Shown here: positions 24,201-39,200 of the stretch, in pieces
Numbering within the stretch: the stretch's first letter is position 1
How the letters are laid out: every line of letters starts with the position of its first letter
NCBI RefSeq assembly: GCF_024868665.1
Contig: NC_079900.1
Span: forward strand, 23,245,039-23,309,038
Reading direction: 5' to 3'
Origin: Triplophysa rosa
Taxonomy: Eukaryota > Chordata > Actinopteri > Cypriniformes > Nemacheilidae
DNA length: 64,000 bases
Notes under the pieces: model-generated
The model's input: only the letters and a program-made list of their open reading frames with translations
Told to the model about the DNA's origin: nothing
Database searches by the model: none
Program-made: the position numbers and the translations under genes

Positions 24201-27200
24201 AGCACTTTTATTTCCTCGAGTAAGGATCTTGTGTCTCTGTAATGTTCCATTTCTGTCCCATGAGTCTCTGCTCCTGTTCAACAGGACGAGATAAAACGTG
24301 ACCCAATGTACAAATCGTCCCCTTCCAGGAACTACGGTTCCATCTCCATGCGTGATGGAAAAGTACAAATCCATCATGTTTGTTTTAACACAAAAGACGA
24401 TTTTATAGGGTTCATGTTGTAGACACAACTCAATTAAATGAAAGACTAATGACTAACTTGACATCAGTGACTCTGTGTGGGATACATGAATTTACATAAA
24501 GATTAATGAAGTCTACGTCGATAGATGAGAAGTGGCCGGTTCTCCAAGATGCTTGGCAACTACTGCCAACTTTTTTGAAAGGCAAAGGGTCCCTAAATAC
24601 TGATTTCAATGTGTGGTATGTGTACCTGTATTATTCTGTCCTTGGGCCTCAGACCGGACTTCTCTGCCGGCGAGTAGTCATCTATAGCTCTGATGTACTG
24701 GCCGGGTCTGGATTTTTCACTGTGCAGGTTGAAGCCGAAGCCATTTGGGCCTTTCCTAATGACACAGAGCCGCGGCCTGAGCTGAAGCTTCAAGTCCTGC
24801 AGGAGAGACACAACACAACATCAACACAATAAAACACAAGAGCTCGCAGCTCAAAGACAGGAAGTCTGGGGCCTGAACGCCTGTGCCCTTCATCATTAGT
24901 ATTTCATACAGTATAGAGTTAAACAGTCCTGACTAACAGACAGGGAATCATGGCGCACAGGATGAGGTCACCTGATCATGACCCCGCCCCTCACTGTTCA
25001 CGGGCGACACGCCGCACAGTACATTGTCATCCAGGAAACAACACCCATCCGCTACGTTTAGAGAGCACATTTGGGGTCTTTTTATAGATCATTAGAAGGT
25101 GAATCGAACTATTATGTGTGCATCAGCCAAGCTCGATTATATTTAGCCTGAGGAAACAACGTAAAACATACAGAGTGTTCAATGAAGCAGGAATTTTTCC
25201 TTCGCATACCCTCGATTATAAATGAACCCAATTTCAATTAACTGCTGAATGTAACAGATCTTAATCAAGATAATAAAAACCTCATGTGCTGTAGGTTGTA
25301 ATCAGAACAACGCATGCTTTCAAGAGCTTTTTATTGATTGTCATCTGTTTGAAATTTTTTGTAAAGATCCTTTGTAAGTATTTGAATGCTCAATACAATG
25401 AGTGTGAAGAGAAGGATAAAACTAAACTGAAGACAATACGAGCAATACAAAAGATAGGGTGTTCTGGTTGCTAGGATGTTGTGGGTGGTTGCTAGGGTGA
25501 TCTGGGACAATTCATTGGACAATTGTATGTAATTATATACAAATGATACTACTAATTATACATTAGTAAATGGAACCAAACATGTCTAGGTTTCATTTCA
25601 TATCAAATTAAATGTGTAATTTAGTTTTTTAATGAGCTTTATATTAGCAAACAGGCTTTATTTTATTTCTAAATATTTTTATATTTAAAATTAAATTTAT
25701 TTTATTAATATATATACTCCTATATTTTATTCTAATTCTAAAATAATTATATTTATCTTTTTTACTTAAACATAACCACAGTACAACAAATATTAACAAT
25801 GTATAAAAAAATTGTTTAATTAAAATAATTTTTACATTACAGTGATATAAATGTAAATGTACGGAAACTAGACTTTAAATGTGGTTTGGGGTTAAAGGTC
25901 CAGTGTGATTTTTTGGAAGCTCTACTGACAGAAATGTAATATAATATACATAACTATGTGTTCAGATGTGTGTAAAGACCTTACACAATGAAGCGTTATG
26001 TTTTTATTACCTTTGAATGAGCTATTTCTATCTACATACACCACGGGTCCCCTTGCATGGAAGTCACCATATTGTTTCTACAGTAGCCCTAAATGGACAA
26101 ACTGCTCTACAGAACGTGTTTCATAAATACATTACCTCCTTTAGCAAAGAAGCGAAAACGTGACAACATCTTAGTCCTGTGTCAGCCACCGCAGTGCTTC
26201 AAAAGGCCGTTAGTTGCAATTTGTAACCTCACCGCTAGATGCCGCTAAATTCCAAACACTGGATCTTTAAGTATATTAACTGCCATGCAAATAATACAAC
26301 AAAAACCCTTCTAGAAGCAAAATATAGTTTCCTTATTATTTTTGGGGTGTAAAATATGACGCGGTCTTGATGAAAGGTGGTTTTTTATGTGTTTTTAGCC
26401 CAAATTATTTTTGGGAATCATAAGCTGTTATTGGCATATTAACTTTCTCCACCCACAGTGGATGAAACCAATCAAAACCACACTGGAATGAAAATGATAT
26501 CATTCTAGTTCTAAATACACAGTGTTGTGTGTTTAGGGGAATAAAGTATTAGAATATAATGTGTGCTGTACGACTAAAGTCAAACTCCACCCGATTGTTC
26601 AGTTTCTCCAGCGTTTTCTCTTCATTCGGCTGGAGCACAGGAAGAGCTGGACTTCCTGCTGACCACACCTGCTTCCCACTATCAGAAACAATGCGGAACA
26701 GCGCCCACACCCACCCAGAATTACAGCGCAATGCATGCGGCCCGTCACAATGCCGCCACTGCGGCGGACTGCTAGAGGTGGAACTCGCTGAACATCATGT
26801 AGACAAATCGTAGTGTCATAGAGAAGGTGGAACTTGATGATAAATGGCCCTGCTTAAAGGGATAGTTCACCCAAAAATACAAATTCTGTCCTTATTTACT
26901 CACCCTCATGTCATTTCAAACCTGTATGGCTTTCTTTCTTCTGCAGAACACAAAATAAGATATTTTGAAGAATGTTGGTAACCAAACAACGCGGCACCCA
27001 TTCGCTTGTATAGTATGGTAACTAAACCAATGCAAGTGAATGGGGTGCCAGTTAACAACAGAAAAACATAAAATCTTTCCTGTAGCTCAGTGGTAAGAGC
27101 ATGGTGCTAGCAACGCCAAGGTCATGGGTTCGATCCCAGGGATTGCACATAATTTGAAACAAATGTATAGTATAATGCAATGTAAGTCGCTTTGGATAAA

Positions 27201-30200
27201 AGCGTCTGGTAAATGCATAAATGTAAAAAGATGTAATAGATGAAAATCAGATGAGGTGGTCGTGATTAGAACTATTCAGAAACACTGTCCGCTTCGCCTC
27301 GATAGTGCATGTGCTGGTCTTCAGTACGAGATAAGCCACAGAGCCCATCGCTGATGTATACAAGGACGTGTTGTGTGGAGGAATCTCCGAGAGGGTAAGG
27401 ACTCTGAAGAATGTGCTGCCATCACAAAAGCTTGTCCATCTCATGAGAATCGACCATTGACATGAAAACTGGAGGAACTACGGTTTGGCTTGGACTGAAC
27501 ATCCTGTGTACTCAACCCCGGCCTTGACCTAAGATCAGTCCTGCAAACCCAACACAACCACAGCAGCGGGCAGCACCAAAGTCACATTCAAGATGTCCTG
27601 AAGCCTCCGTGTTTTAAAACTCAGTCAGGCAACACGACGCATTAGTAAATCTTTCTTCCTGTCCAAATGGTGGACATTTCATATTTTACAATGTCTTGAA
27701 TCCAACCGCTAACCTTAATTCCCAGAATACACTGTACTGAGATCTGAACCAGGCTGTTTAAGGAATACAGCATCACTGCAAAGGCCTGATGAGACGATAA
27801 AGAGTCTGAATGAGCCTTTGTCTCTGTTTACTTATCATATTTCAGTTTTCTATGTTTACCAGTAATAATGAAAATTAACACAAAGTGCAGCCTTGAGTTA
27901 TTATATATATATATATATATATATTCCCCCCAATGTCATGCATGTGTGTGACTCACTTCTGTGCAACACAAAAGAAGATATTTTGTGAAATTTGCAAGTG
28001 TTTTATTTAGTGTTCATACAATATAAGTCAATGGAGTGAGTAAATGAAAGAATGTTAATTTCTGTGTAAACTATCCCTTTAAGCTTTTCATGGTTGTATA
28101 TGCACTTTGAAAAACTGTCATATCGATCAGAGTAAATTTTATATAATTAAACTGAATTAAAAAGCATGTGTGTAAACACAGCTCAAACATTACAAATTCA
28201 ATAGTCACCTTTCAAAGACTTCTCCGATTTACCAAGCTGAAGTGTTATTAGCCAAATATAAAATCTTGTTGATTAGTCATTTCTTCATAAATGAGTTGTA
28301 TTAACAGCATAGCAGACATAAAGAATAATGAAGCTCATGCTGTCAAGACAGACTATAATAATTCGATTTGCATATTCAAATCAGCGTAGCCAGCTTTGAC
28401 TAGTCAAACATTTAGCAAAGGAGTGCAAGTATTTATCTTGCTGGTTACACTGCGATAAATCCATCATTGATATATGGCACATTAAATAAATAAAATATTT
28501 CCATCACAGTTCTGTCCTACCATTCGTAACCATATGTACCGGTCTTATCCTTGGTTAAGGCAAAAACGTATAAATGATTTTATGCACATGTTAAATGAAC
28601 AAATGTAACAAGCATTTTTCATAAGCTTAAAATCAAGCCTGAATTCACATTTGGGGAATTTTTAACTCCGTATTCCAAATGTGATGTGAGCAAAAACGAA
28701 AAGAAATCTGGACACATATATGATCTGTGTATTTTGCTACATTAGAAACATTATAGACCATAAGAAACCATCTTGTGAAGAAAGACAATTTCGGTAAGAC
28801 TTGGATACAAAAATCTGGTGCAGCACCCGGACAGTCGAGATGGCCACACACCTTAAGCTCAGCAACAGCGATGGCGGGGGTAAAAGAAATACACCCCGTC
28901 CCATTTTTAGCGGGGGCAAGTATTTGGAAATACTTTGGATTTTATCAACTCTATGGTAAGAAGGAGCTTGACAAGACGTATGCAATATGCAAGCTTTGTA
29001 AAGCAAAGGTGAAGTAATTTGAGAACACTAAACGTAAAGACTCGCATCGAATGCCATCATTCCAGCAAAATGGAATAAAATCAAACCTCTTCACTGGCGC
29101 AGCCCTTTTTAAGCCTACACGTGAAAACCCACTGTTGGCACTAAAATGGCTGTAACTCATGAATTCTTTTTTGAAAGAAGAAAATCAGCAGATTATTGCT
29201 AAAAATAAAAGAAATCACAAAAAATGTTTTCGTGATTTTGCTATGTTTATTGTAATAAAAAAACTATAAAAGGTTTGTTTTTCTTTTAGAAAAAAATACA
29301 TTTAAAAGAATTACGGATCAGCCCCAAAATTTCATTTCAAGTTTGGTCTTCATGCATCAAATTTTGATGTGTCTGTGAGTTTTTTAGCTGCAATATTGCA
29401 AAAATCCACTAGGGGGCCTATATGCTTTCCATTGGTTTTAACACTTGATCTGAAATTTGACCACAACAGACATTGAGATGCTTTTTTTACTTTTCCAACT
29501 AACAGACACAATGAAAAAATACACAAGCACAGAAACAAAATAAAAACAATACATTTGTATGAAACTATACTGTGAGAAGGGAAAGGACATAAACATTTTT
29601 AAGCCCACTCTTTTAAAAAAAAGAAACAATTACTCTTCCTACACACATTATTCTATAAAACGGTGATGAAATATGTTTTCTAGAGACTTTCCAACGATAT
29701 AATGTTTGTCACATTAAGATAAGAATTCACATGCAAAATCTTTAAGTAAATCAGCTGTCCCGGATACGGGACGGCGCCAGTTAAGATATATCACATCTAA
29801 TTTTGAGAAAGAATCGTTATTAAAAATCGTGAATCGATTTTTAATCGAATCTTGACAACCAAGAATCTATATGAATCGAATCGTGAGGTACCAAAAGATT
29901 CCCACCCCTAATGCAATACTACTCTATAGGTACTCAAGATTAATATGAGATTGGCAGAAACTACTTGTGTTACGTCTGCTGTAACATTGTCTAGATTATT
30001 CTAGAACATACCCAACATTCTCCTTGACAGCATCTGTTTAAATAAGTCAACAGACTTCAGTAATATGATCTAATAATCTTACCACAGCCCATCAACCTCC
30101 AGCTCCACACATTGACATACATGTGGCCAAATCCTGAGTAAACAACACTAATGCAGTAACTGACTCATGGACCACAGCTATTCTCATCCAACATAACAAA

Positions 30201-33200
30201 CAAACATACTCAGCATCATTCATGTAGAATACATTTCTATGTAAATTGTTTGTGAACCATTCGAATTTTTAAAACTACAATAACATTGTAAAAAACAAGG
30301 AAGTCATTTGTACAACCATTTTTACATAAAGGTCACATGTGCTGCTTAATATTTGCGAAATGTTATGTACATGAAATGTACGAAAGAACGGACAACCGGA
30401 AACAACTATGTCACTCAAGTGTGTTTCACATATTACATAATGAATAATAAGTTTTCGTTTAATCACAGATATTAAAGATGGAAAGGTTTATTCGTTTCAC
30501 CCTCTGTCAGGTCCAAAGTTCACCCATATCAAACTAAATGGCCTGCAAATGATTAATCCCACTGTCAAACATGCCCGCCTTGTATTGACTCGCTCTATGC
30601 TCAATGACCACAGATGACGCAAAACAAAAACAAACAACATGTGTCCATCAGTCATTCAACGTTGCTCTGTGCACAGGTCGAGTATTTCAGGTACTGTATA
30701 TAAGCAAATATCAGTAAGAGCACACAGAAATAATTCTTCATTTTTGTAATTCGGCATTGTGCCACTAGTAGCAGAGAAATGACACACTTTAGGTAACAAC
30801 TGTGTAAAATGGATGCTGTGGAAGCATCTGCCAGATGGCAGTGGGACAGACTGAGTTGGATCAAACTGGGATTGAAAACCTAATTTAAATTGAGTCTTTA
30901 AACTCTGAAAAGCCCGATTCTAAAGCCCATTTCACATGTCTGATGGTAAAGCTATCGCTCTGTGATCTCTTTACTGTATTTACTGTACAGTTTTCAGGCG
31001 ATTCCATTATTCCCCTTATCAGTGCAGTGAAACATCTGGCTATTGAAGACTCATGTCTTTGACACAGCGATTCATTAGATCCTCCTGTCAATCTTTTTTC
31101 TAACCTTCACAGGAAATGCCCTCTGTAGGATTAAGCCGTACCACATGGCTAAATATTTCAAGGTATCCTGAAGGGAAGAGGTATTTCACATCAGCTAGGC
31201 AATGGGGAACCTCAAATGTCAGTACTTGGTCCTCTCTTCTTCTCTATTGCCCGGTTTCACAGACGAACTTAAGCCTAGTCCCAGACTAAAATGCAATGTT
31301 GAGCTGTCGTAACTGAAAATAACATGCAGTGATCTATCTTAAAATATGTTAGTGCCATTGATATGTCTCAATATGCACAACAGTGATGTTTTCAATATGG
31401 TATTTTTAAAGAAGCTACTCAAATGTACTTATTTAATTAAGGCCTAGTCCTGCCTTAAGATAAGCCGTGTCTGTGAAACCGGCCTATTTATACCACTACA
31501 TAACACCTCTTTCCTTCTATTTTGTAACTTTTTATTGTAGCATTTATTTTTGCTCTGTCTGCAGAACAAAAGTGTTGTTGTTTTTGCATTTAGGAAATGT
31601 ATACAATGTGTACAGTACAATGTGTACAGTACTATACTACAGCATATGTGGCTGTAAATGTGTTCACAATCCTAATGTACAATCACACTGACCTTTTGTG
31701 TTTCAGTTTTGGTCAGCTCATTAAGCAGGGTGGGGATGCAAGTCTATTTTAGGTTGATGGAGTTTGTCATTTCCAGTTGAGCCTTTCTGGGGGAAAGGGC
31801 TTTGCTCATTGTCAGAAGAAGTTTGTGAACTCTGTGAAGAATGGAAAAGGAAACCGAATGCAGCAGTGTTGTAGCTGCGTTAGAAACCCCAAGAGGCAAA
31901 TCTCCCCTTCACCTGCCCTTTCTCTTACAAGCCACCCTAAGCAACTGACCTGCCCATGTGAAGGGGGACCAGCCCAGAGTCACAAAAGAATAGCCAGACT
32001 CCATCGCAAACCCCGCCCTGGCAGACAGGGAACACATAACCACCCTGAACACCTTCAAAGGGACTTACACCCACCCACCACCATCTAAACAGTCTGTGTT
32101 TACATGCTAGCAGTCATATGTTTTAGGCCACACCCAACAAAGCCTGGCATTTGTTTAATGAAGATACAATGAAACATGATCTCTAAACCAGGGCTCGACA
32201 TTAATGCTTGTCCGGGACAAGTGAATGTTGTGTATGGGCAAGTGAGAGAGAATTTTACTTGCCCGACCGGCCAAGTAACTAGAAAAAAAACAGTGCGACA
32301 TATATGTAGAATAATAAGAATAATAAGAATATGTGCATTAGACAGAGCTGCGTGTTTGTCGTGGTTGTGCTTGTTTGTGTGTGACAATAATCAATGCTGC
32401 TGACCAACTTTATGGAGATGCAGATTTCATTTTCCAACAGGACTTGGCACCTGCACACAGTGCCAAAGCTACCAGTACCTGGTTTAAGGACCATGGTATC
32501 CCTGTTCTTAATTGGCCAGCAAACTCGCCTGACCTTAACCCATAGAAAATCTATGGGGTATTGTGAAGAGGAAGATGCGATATGCCAGACCCAACAATGC
32601 AGAAGAGCTGAAGGCCACTATCAGAGCAACCTGGGCTCTCATAACACCTGAGCAGTGCCACAGACTGATCGACTCCATGCCACGCCGCATTGCTGCAGTA
32701 ATTCAGGCAAAAGGAGCCCCAACTAAGTATTGAGTGCTGTACATGCTCATACTTTTCATGTTCATACTTTTCAGGTGGCCAAGATTTCTAAAAATCCTTT
32801 CTTTGTATTGGTCTTAAGTAATATTCTAATTTTCTGAGATACTGAATTTGGGATTTTCATTAGTTGTCAGTTAAAATCATCAAATTAAAAGAAATAAACA
32901 TTTGAAATATATCAGTCTGTGTGTAATGAATGAATATAATATACACATTTCACTTTTTGAATGGAATTAGTGAAATAAATCAACTTTTTGATGATATTCT
33001 AATTATATGACCAGCACCTGTATATTCATAAATGTTTCTTGTGGATTTCTGCATGTGTTTTTAATTTATTTTAATAACTAACTATTTTGCATAGGAACTG
33101 TGCTGGCAAAATATAAACATAAGCAACACTAGTAAAGTCAGTGTTTATGTCTAATGCATGTATTACACAAGTGATCTCTTATTAAATTATTGCACATTTA

Positions 33201-36200
33201 AATGATTTCAATAGCCTATTATTATATACTTTGCAAACTGCATGAGACTTTTTAGCAAAAAACAACAACCTGTAAACCTTATTGCATACCCGATTGACCC
33301 AAAATTGTTAATGAATTATAAATACATAACTTTACAGAAATGCTGTCAGGAAATAATTAAATTAGTGTTTCTCATAACTTGTCCCTAACTACAATATAAG
33401 TTATTTCTTATTATATATATGATCAAAACTAGCATAAATACACGTTATGGGGTAATTTGGCTATTAACATGCAACATTAATTTAACTCCGCTCAGATGAA
33501 CGAAATGACTCGAAAAAAGATTCGTTCATTTTGCTGAACGAGATTCAAACATCCGAATCGCAAAAATACTCGAACTCCCCATCACTAGAACACATGAACT
33601 TCATCTCCAGAGTTGCTCTGAGAGTTTATTTTACGATCGTTTTACTGTTTGAGTGAAGCTATCTGCAAACAAGCGTCTTCCCGAAGACCAGTCAAAATAA
33701 AAGTCCAGTTAAATTGAACGCTAAAAATACTGTAGTGTACTATAGTATTTGCTATTGAAAATTGAAGTGCCCTTGTAGTAAATTGATAAACACTGTATAC
33801 TATAGTAAAGTTCAAAAACAATATAGTAAGAATTTTACTGCAGTTTACTAGTAAATACTATAGTATCCTACAGTAATTTATGTGGACAAATATACCACTA
33901 TTGTATAGTAAAAAAGGAAAAACACAGAACTTAGAAATATTAAAACAAATTTAGGTAATCTAAAAATGATATGGCCCTGACCTGACCAATCTAAATCCGA
34001 AACAATTATATTGATTATATTATATTATAATTCAAATGAAATATATTTTTTTAATCTTTGGACAAGTTATCACAAATTTACTTGTCCGAAGGACAACCAC
34101 ATGACAACGCTTAATGTCAAGCCCTGTCTAAACGATTGGTTGGTTTTCACAATCACAACAATGTTTTGGTACAGAAATAAAATATCTTGGACAGAGTGTT
34201 ACAGACGTTTTAGGCTAAACTAACGTTTTACCAAAAAAGGGGCTTCAAAAATGTCCATTTTAGGCTTTTTTAACGCTGGGTTTCATTACTTGGATCAAAT
34301 CAAAATTCGATTCCACCCCTCTCACCTGCCCTGAAATCGATCCCAACTGTACCAGAGTGAAAACTACAGTATTTCTATATATATTCAAATATACTATTAG
34401 ATTTATTTCTATTGTGGTTAATGAACTGCACTCAATTCAGAGAGAAGCAGTTACATTTTATTACAAGACCTGCGACTGGGAATATGTAAACCTATAAATT
34501 ACACATCATCAACAGTGGTTTGTAAATGCAAGCAAATTAGCCCAGACTGCGTTCATGACATGTAATTTATAAACCGTATCCACGAACACTCTTTTACTCA
34601 GGTTCTTTTCCACAGTTCAGGAAACTGCTTTCACACTATTTAAACAAACTAAAATCCAAATGTCAAATAGACTCGGGTTCACACCGAGCAACAATCAAGG
34701 AGGAACATGCTGTATACAAACACTTTAAACCGAGATCTTACAGCAAAGCTCTTCACACGCAAAAAAGCTGCTTTGACCCCACCACAAAGAACTTCTTCAA
34801 ACAAATGAAATGAAAATGACATCAATACAAGAACAAAAGCAAAAGTATTTCCTTCGTCGAGATTGTAAAGTCAGACATAATTTATAAAGGCAGGTTCAGC
34901 ACAGTGTTAATTTTGACAGCAAATTTTGATTTAGTTTTAGTCATAGTCTTTTGACGAAAATGCAATTTAGTTTTAGTCACATTTTAGTCAACCCCATCAT
35001 TTTAGTTTTAGTCTAGTTTTAGTCGACGAAATATGAAAAACGTTTTAGTCGAATAAATATACATTATATTTAGTCTACTAAAATCTAAATGGTTTAAATC
35101 ATTTACTTGGTGTAATTAAATGTCCCATACAAAGATTCAATTGTTTCGACATAATTTACTTCACTTTAGAATGAAATTAAACCAGGTCATTACCTTTATT
35201 TTTCAGAAAATTCCAGTAACTAGATATGCATTGTTGGAACGCAGAGTATTAGACCATGAACGACATGTTCCAGTTCGTTCAATCCCATTTGACTCAATTG
35301 ACTCGTTAAGTAGGGCGTGTTCATTCAGTTCATTCAACCAATGAAACGCTCTGACAGGGCTCACACTCAAATGCTATTGGCTCATGGCATGCCTCTTTGA
35401 AGAAAGAGCGCACTGTCTTTGCTTGATACAGCAATGAATGAGAATAGCTTTCAAAAAGACATATTATATAAATTGTATTACATTTCTTTAGTCATGCAAA
35501 CATGTTACATATTTGGTTGGAATGTACAATTCGACTCACTTCATCACTTCTATAATCAGTAGAGGACAGCGCTGGTTTCTTTTGGCTGACTCTATGTTGC
35601 ATTTCACGTTATGCAGCAGCTCGTGTTAAGTTAACATTGGCATATAAAAACCTTTGAGCTTGCCTTCGTAATGTGTTTCGGGGTGACTCGCCTGCAGTCG
35701 CGCTTCAAGTTTGCGGCGTTTTACCGGCGATCGTGAAGGAAAATAAGACGCTTTGTAAACCTCGTGGAGACACAGAATACATGTGTGTGCTTGCCCTTCT
35801 CCCAGAGACTTCTCTCTGCCGTTTATATGAGATAAGCACATGCGCGCAAACTGATGTCCACAAGGTGGGACAAGAATATTTTCGTCTCGTTTTTATTAGT
35901 TGACGAAAATGTCAGTATATTTTTATTACAGTTTTCGTTATTATGCATTCATTTTTATTTAGTTATCGTCTCGTTTTCGTCAGTGAAAACATGTCGTTAA
36001 CGAATACTTTTCGTCATAGTTTTCGTTAACGAAATTAACACTGGTTCAGCATCAGTTGTGTTTGTTGTTGATGGGGAATCGAGAGGGAGAAACGCTGTAC
36101 CTAGATCAGTGCATACAGACCGGATGAGGAACAATCAGAGGAAACCACTCTCAGCTTTCTGGAGTCTCCGTGCTGGCACAGGCACCACAACCACATTCCC

Positions 36201-39200
36201 ACAGACTACACATACAAGCAGGTCTGTTTATATAAATGATATTCGTGTAACTTGATTTCAATTATGAAATAGATTTGACAAAAAGCGGCCTTACATATAT
36301 TGTTATATATATTGTTGTTATCCATATAATGGAATGATATTGTTAGGTGGTTTTACTGAACCAATCACTGACCTATAGTCCAAATCAAGTTAGTCAGTGT
36401 ACATGAGGCTGACCATTGTTCTGTTGGTAGTGTTTTACATTTTACATAGTGTAAGAAATTTAGTTTAGTAAAAGTAGTTTATTATTATGCTCATTGGTAT
36501 TTAATTAATTAAACATATTTTTCTGTGTTCTTTTAGTGTAAACATTTTTTTCCCCTACATTCTTATTGTGTTTTAGGTCTTACATTACATATTTTTTGTC
36601 TGCTTGGCGAGACAAAAAAGATTTTTAAAAATAATTGAATACGAACAGTTTATCTAATACTTTGTGTAGTGAATAGAGTAAATGCCAGCCACGGGTGATG
36701 AACCCTGAGTCACAGTAAATTTAACCCAACACAAAACCACTTCCATGTCAGGAATTGCCTAAGAGAAAGCTTATATAAGCTCAGTCATCTGTGGACGGTT
36801 GAAAAACAGCCCCAGTATCTTTACAGACGTCTGAGAAAGGCTTTTTAAAAGGAAAACTGTGAGTAGATTGTCATGTGGTGGACTTTGTATGAAAAACAAT
36901 TTGCTCTACCTGGCTTTTAAGGCATTGCGAGGATAAAGATATTTGGGTGGTTCCTACAGCACTGATAAAACGTTGCTAATGTGTTTTGACCGGATGCAAG
37001 ACAGTCACAAACAAGCTCATAGGGTGTTGCTAGGGCATTTCTAAGGTGTTTTGTAGTGAGGATAAGGAATTGCTACTATAATGGGATACTAGGGCATTGC
37101 TAGGTTGTCAAGATGTTCTGAGCGATTCCTGGAGAGTTACTAAGCTACATTGCTAAGCAGTTGATAAGGTGTTCTAAATGGTTGCTAGGGTGTTGCTAAG
37201 CAGAGATTGTTGAAACCTAGAGACTTTAGAGTATCACAGTGTCAGTAAACATCCTTCTGCCGTGTGACTCAGCTGTATCGAAAACCTTCTTGCCCTCAAA
37301 GACGAGATTCTCTACCTACCTACCTGCCATCCGAGCGGACTGCAGTGTACCACACTACATCACCACACACTGAGGGCAGTTGGTTTACAGGTGTCGCAGA
37401 GACGAACCAGAGACTACGAGGCCTAAAGGCATTCTGGGTAAACTGGTTATCCTGACGACATGAGAATAAAAGGGGGTCCAAGCTGTAAACAAGCTTGAGT
37501 CACCATGGGGAGCCCAAGTGTTCTGGAGTCTGGCCATTTTCCTCTTGAGTAATGTGCAAATAATTATCGTGGCTGCAGTGCACACACACAAAAAAGACAC
37601 TGCGGTTACGACCATCTGAACGACACAGGAAAGAAATACATGAGAAAAATATGACAGGCTCTTTCTCAGACAACTGGACTTCATCTGGACTGTGAACAAA
37701 ATATAGTCCTTTAACTCACAACACAGAGAGGATCTGTTCATCCGGAGAACGCCTTAAATCACATTGATCTAAATGATGTTCCTGAGAAGAGCTGGCACTC
37801 TGTGTAATTGCTGGTGGCGTGAAATTGTGTGTTAAAGTTGTTTACTCAAGATCAAGGCTGAATAGAGTTGTTTGTCTTTCTCTGTGAGAACACTGCAGGT
37901 GCATCCCAATACGCCGAACAACAAAGCTCTATACGTGCTGTTTCGTAGTATGGATGTGCTGATATAGACTTTTTGGTCGATAGAGATGTAAACAACAGGA
38001 GAAACATTGTGCAACTCAATTCACGCAGTAAATTAATAAATTGTTGGTTTTTTGTATCTTTTTCTCATACTATGCCTTAGGGCAGTGCAGGGCTCTAGAC
38101 TGCGACCAAAATGCGATTGTTTTTTCATAATGTTCGAGGAAAAATTTCACAGGAGTGCGTAATAGGAATTTTTGCCCTGCCAAAGATTTATTTAACATTT
38201 AATGTGATTTATGAGTGGTGAACGACGCGCTTGTGATAATTGCAGGAAAGAGCGAGCAGAGAGCTCGTGCACTCCCTATGTCTCCAAACTAAAGTGTGTG
38301 TTTGACTCCATATGCTTTTAAAATGCTCTCATGGAACATTGATGTCATATTCCGATCGTTCTCCGCAGCGATTAATGAAGCCGAACACATCGGTTTCTCT
38401 CCTTCACACGTTAATCAAAAGCAAGGTCGGAAGTCAGAATCAATGTTTCACGTGGCGCATTTTGAGAATATTTTTACCTGAATGACAGCTGGGTGTGAAT
38501 GTGCTCAAATTAAAACATGTTTTTTCTTCCCTGACAAGTGTTCCGCACATGCAGCCGACATAAAGGAAAAATCCTATCCAATGTTAACTACTATCTTTTG
38601 CGATGTCCTAACAGCTGTGAAAAGCAAACAGCGCGTCAATGTCCGCTAATGTCCGATTCGCGACGCAATGACTCATTTGAACTGATTCATTTTGTGGAAA
38701 CAACTCATATGTCAAACACTGAACTCACGAGACTCACTGTCTACACATCAAATCAGTCACTCAAAAACAATTCAGAAGAACACAAGCGTGCTTAGACCCA
38801 TTTAGCAAGAGTGGTTTGTAAGATTTAGTATTTAAAGTTTATTTATGACAATGTGTAGTAAAGTTCATATGTAATAATTTAGTTCTGAGTTACTTTTGAG
38901 TTTTGAGCTAGCTAATTTAATTTAATTTTATGTGGTAAAAATAAAGAAGGCCAGTGGCAAAAATACAGCTTTTTGCAAGGAGGGCAATAAAGGAGGATTG
39001 TGAAGAGTGACAGGTTATATTTGTGTCAGATCATTTCATAGCAAATATATCACTTGAATATAAAACTAAATAATTGCAACTGTATAAAATAACAAATACA
39101 ACGTTTCTTTGCATTTATTGGGCTCGCAAGTGTAAAAGTGCAAATATAAAGCGGTCTATATCCAACTATTTCAAAAGACAGAGTGAGAAATTAACAGCAC

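Larger units (their letters stand above)
21367..24625. other. nherf1 intron 2
   Basis: Contains small CA microsatellites (21406-21417, 21984-22009), the second GGGGAC repeat and a hAT-like element carrying a minisatellite. The remainder (23563-24625) shows nothing recognisable. Confidence 0.6.

Noticed and set aside
27078..27150. A genuine tRNA gene
   Set aside because: A and B boxes are present but the acceptor ends do not pair and the sequence continues into a SINE tail.
31777..32088. 103-residue open frame on the + strand
   Set aside because: No domain, no splice or phase support, composition unlike a conserved protein; in nherf1 intron 1.
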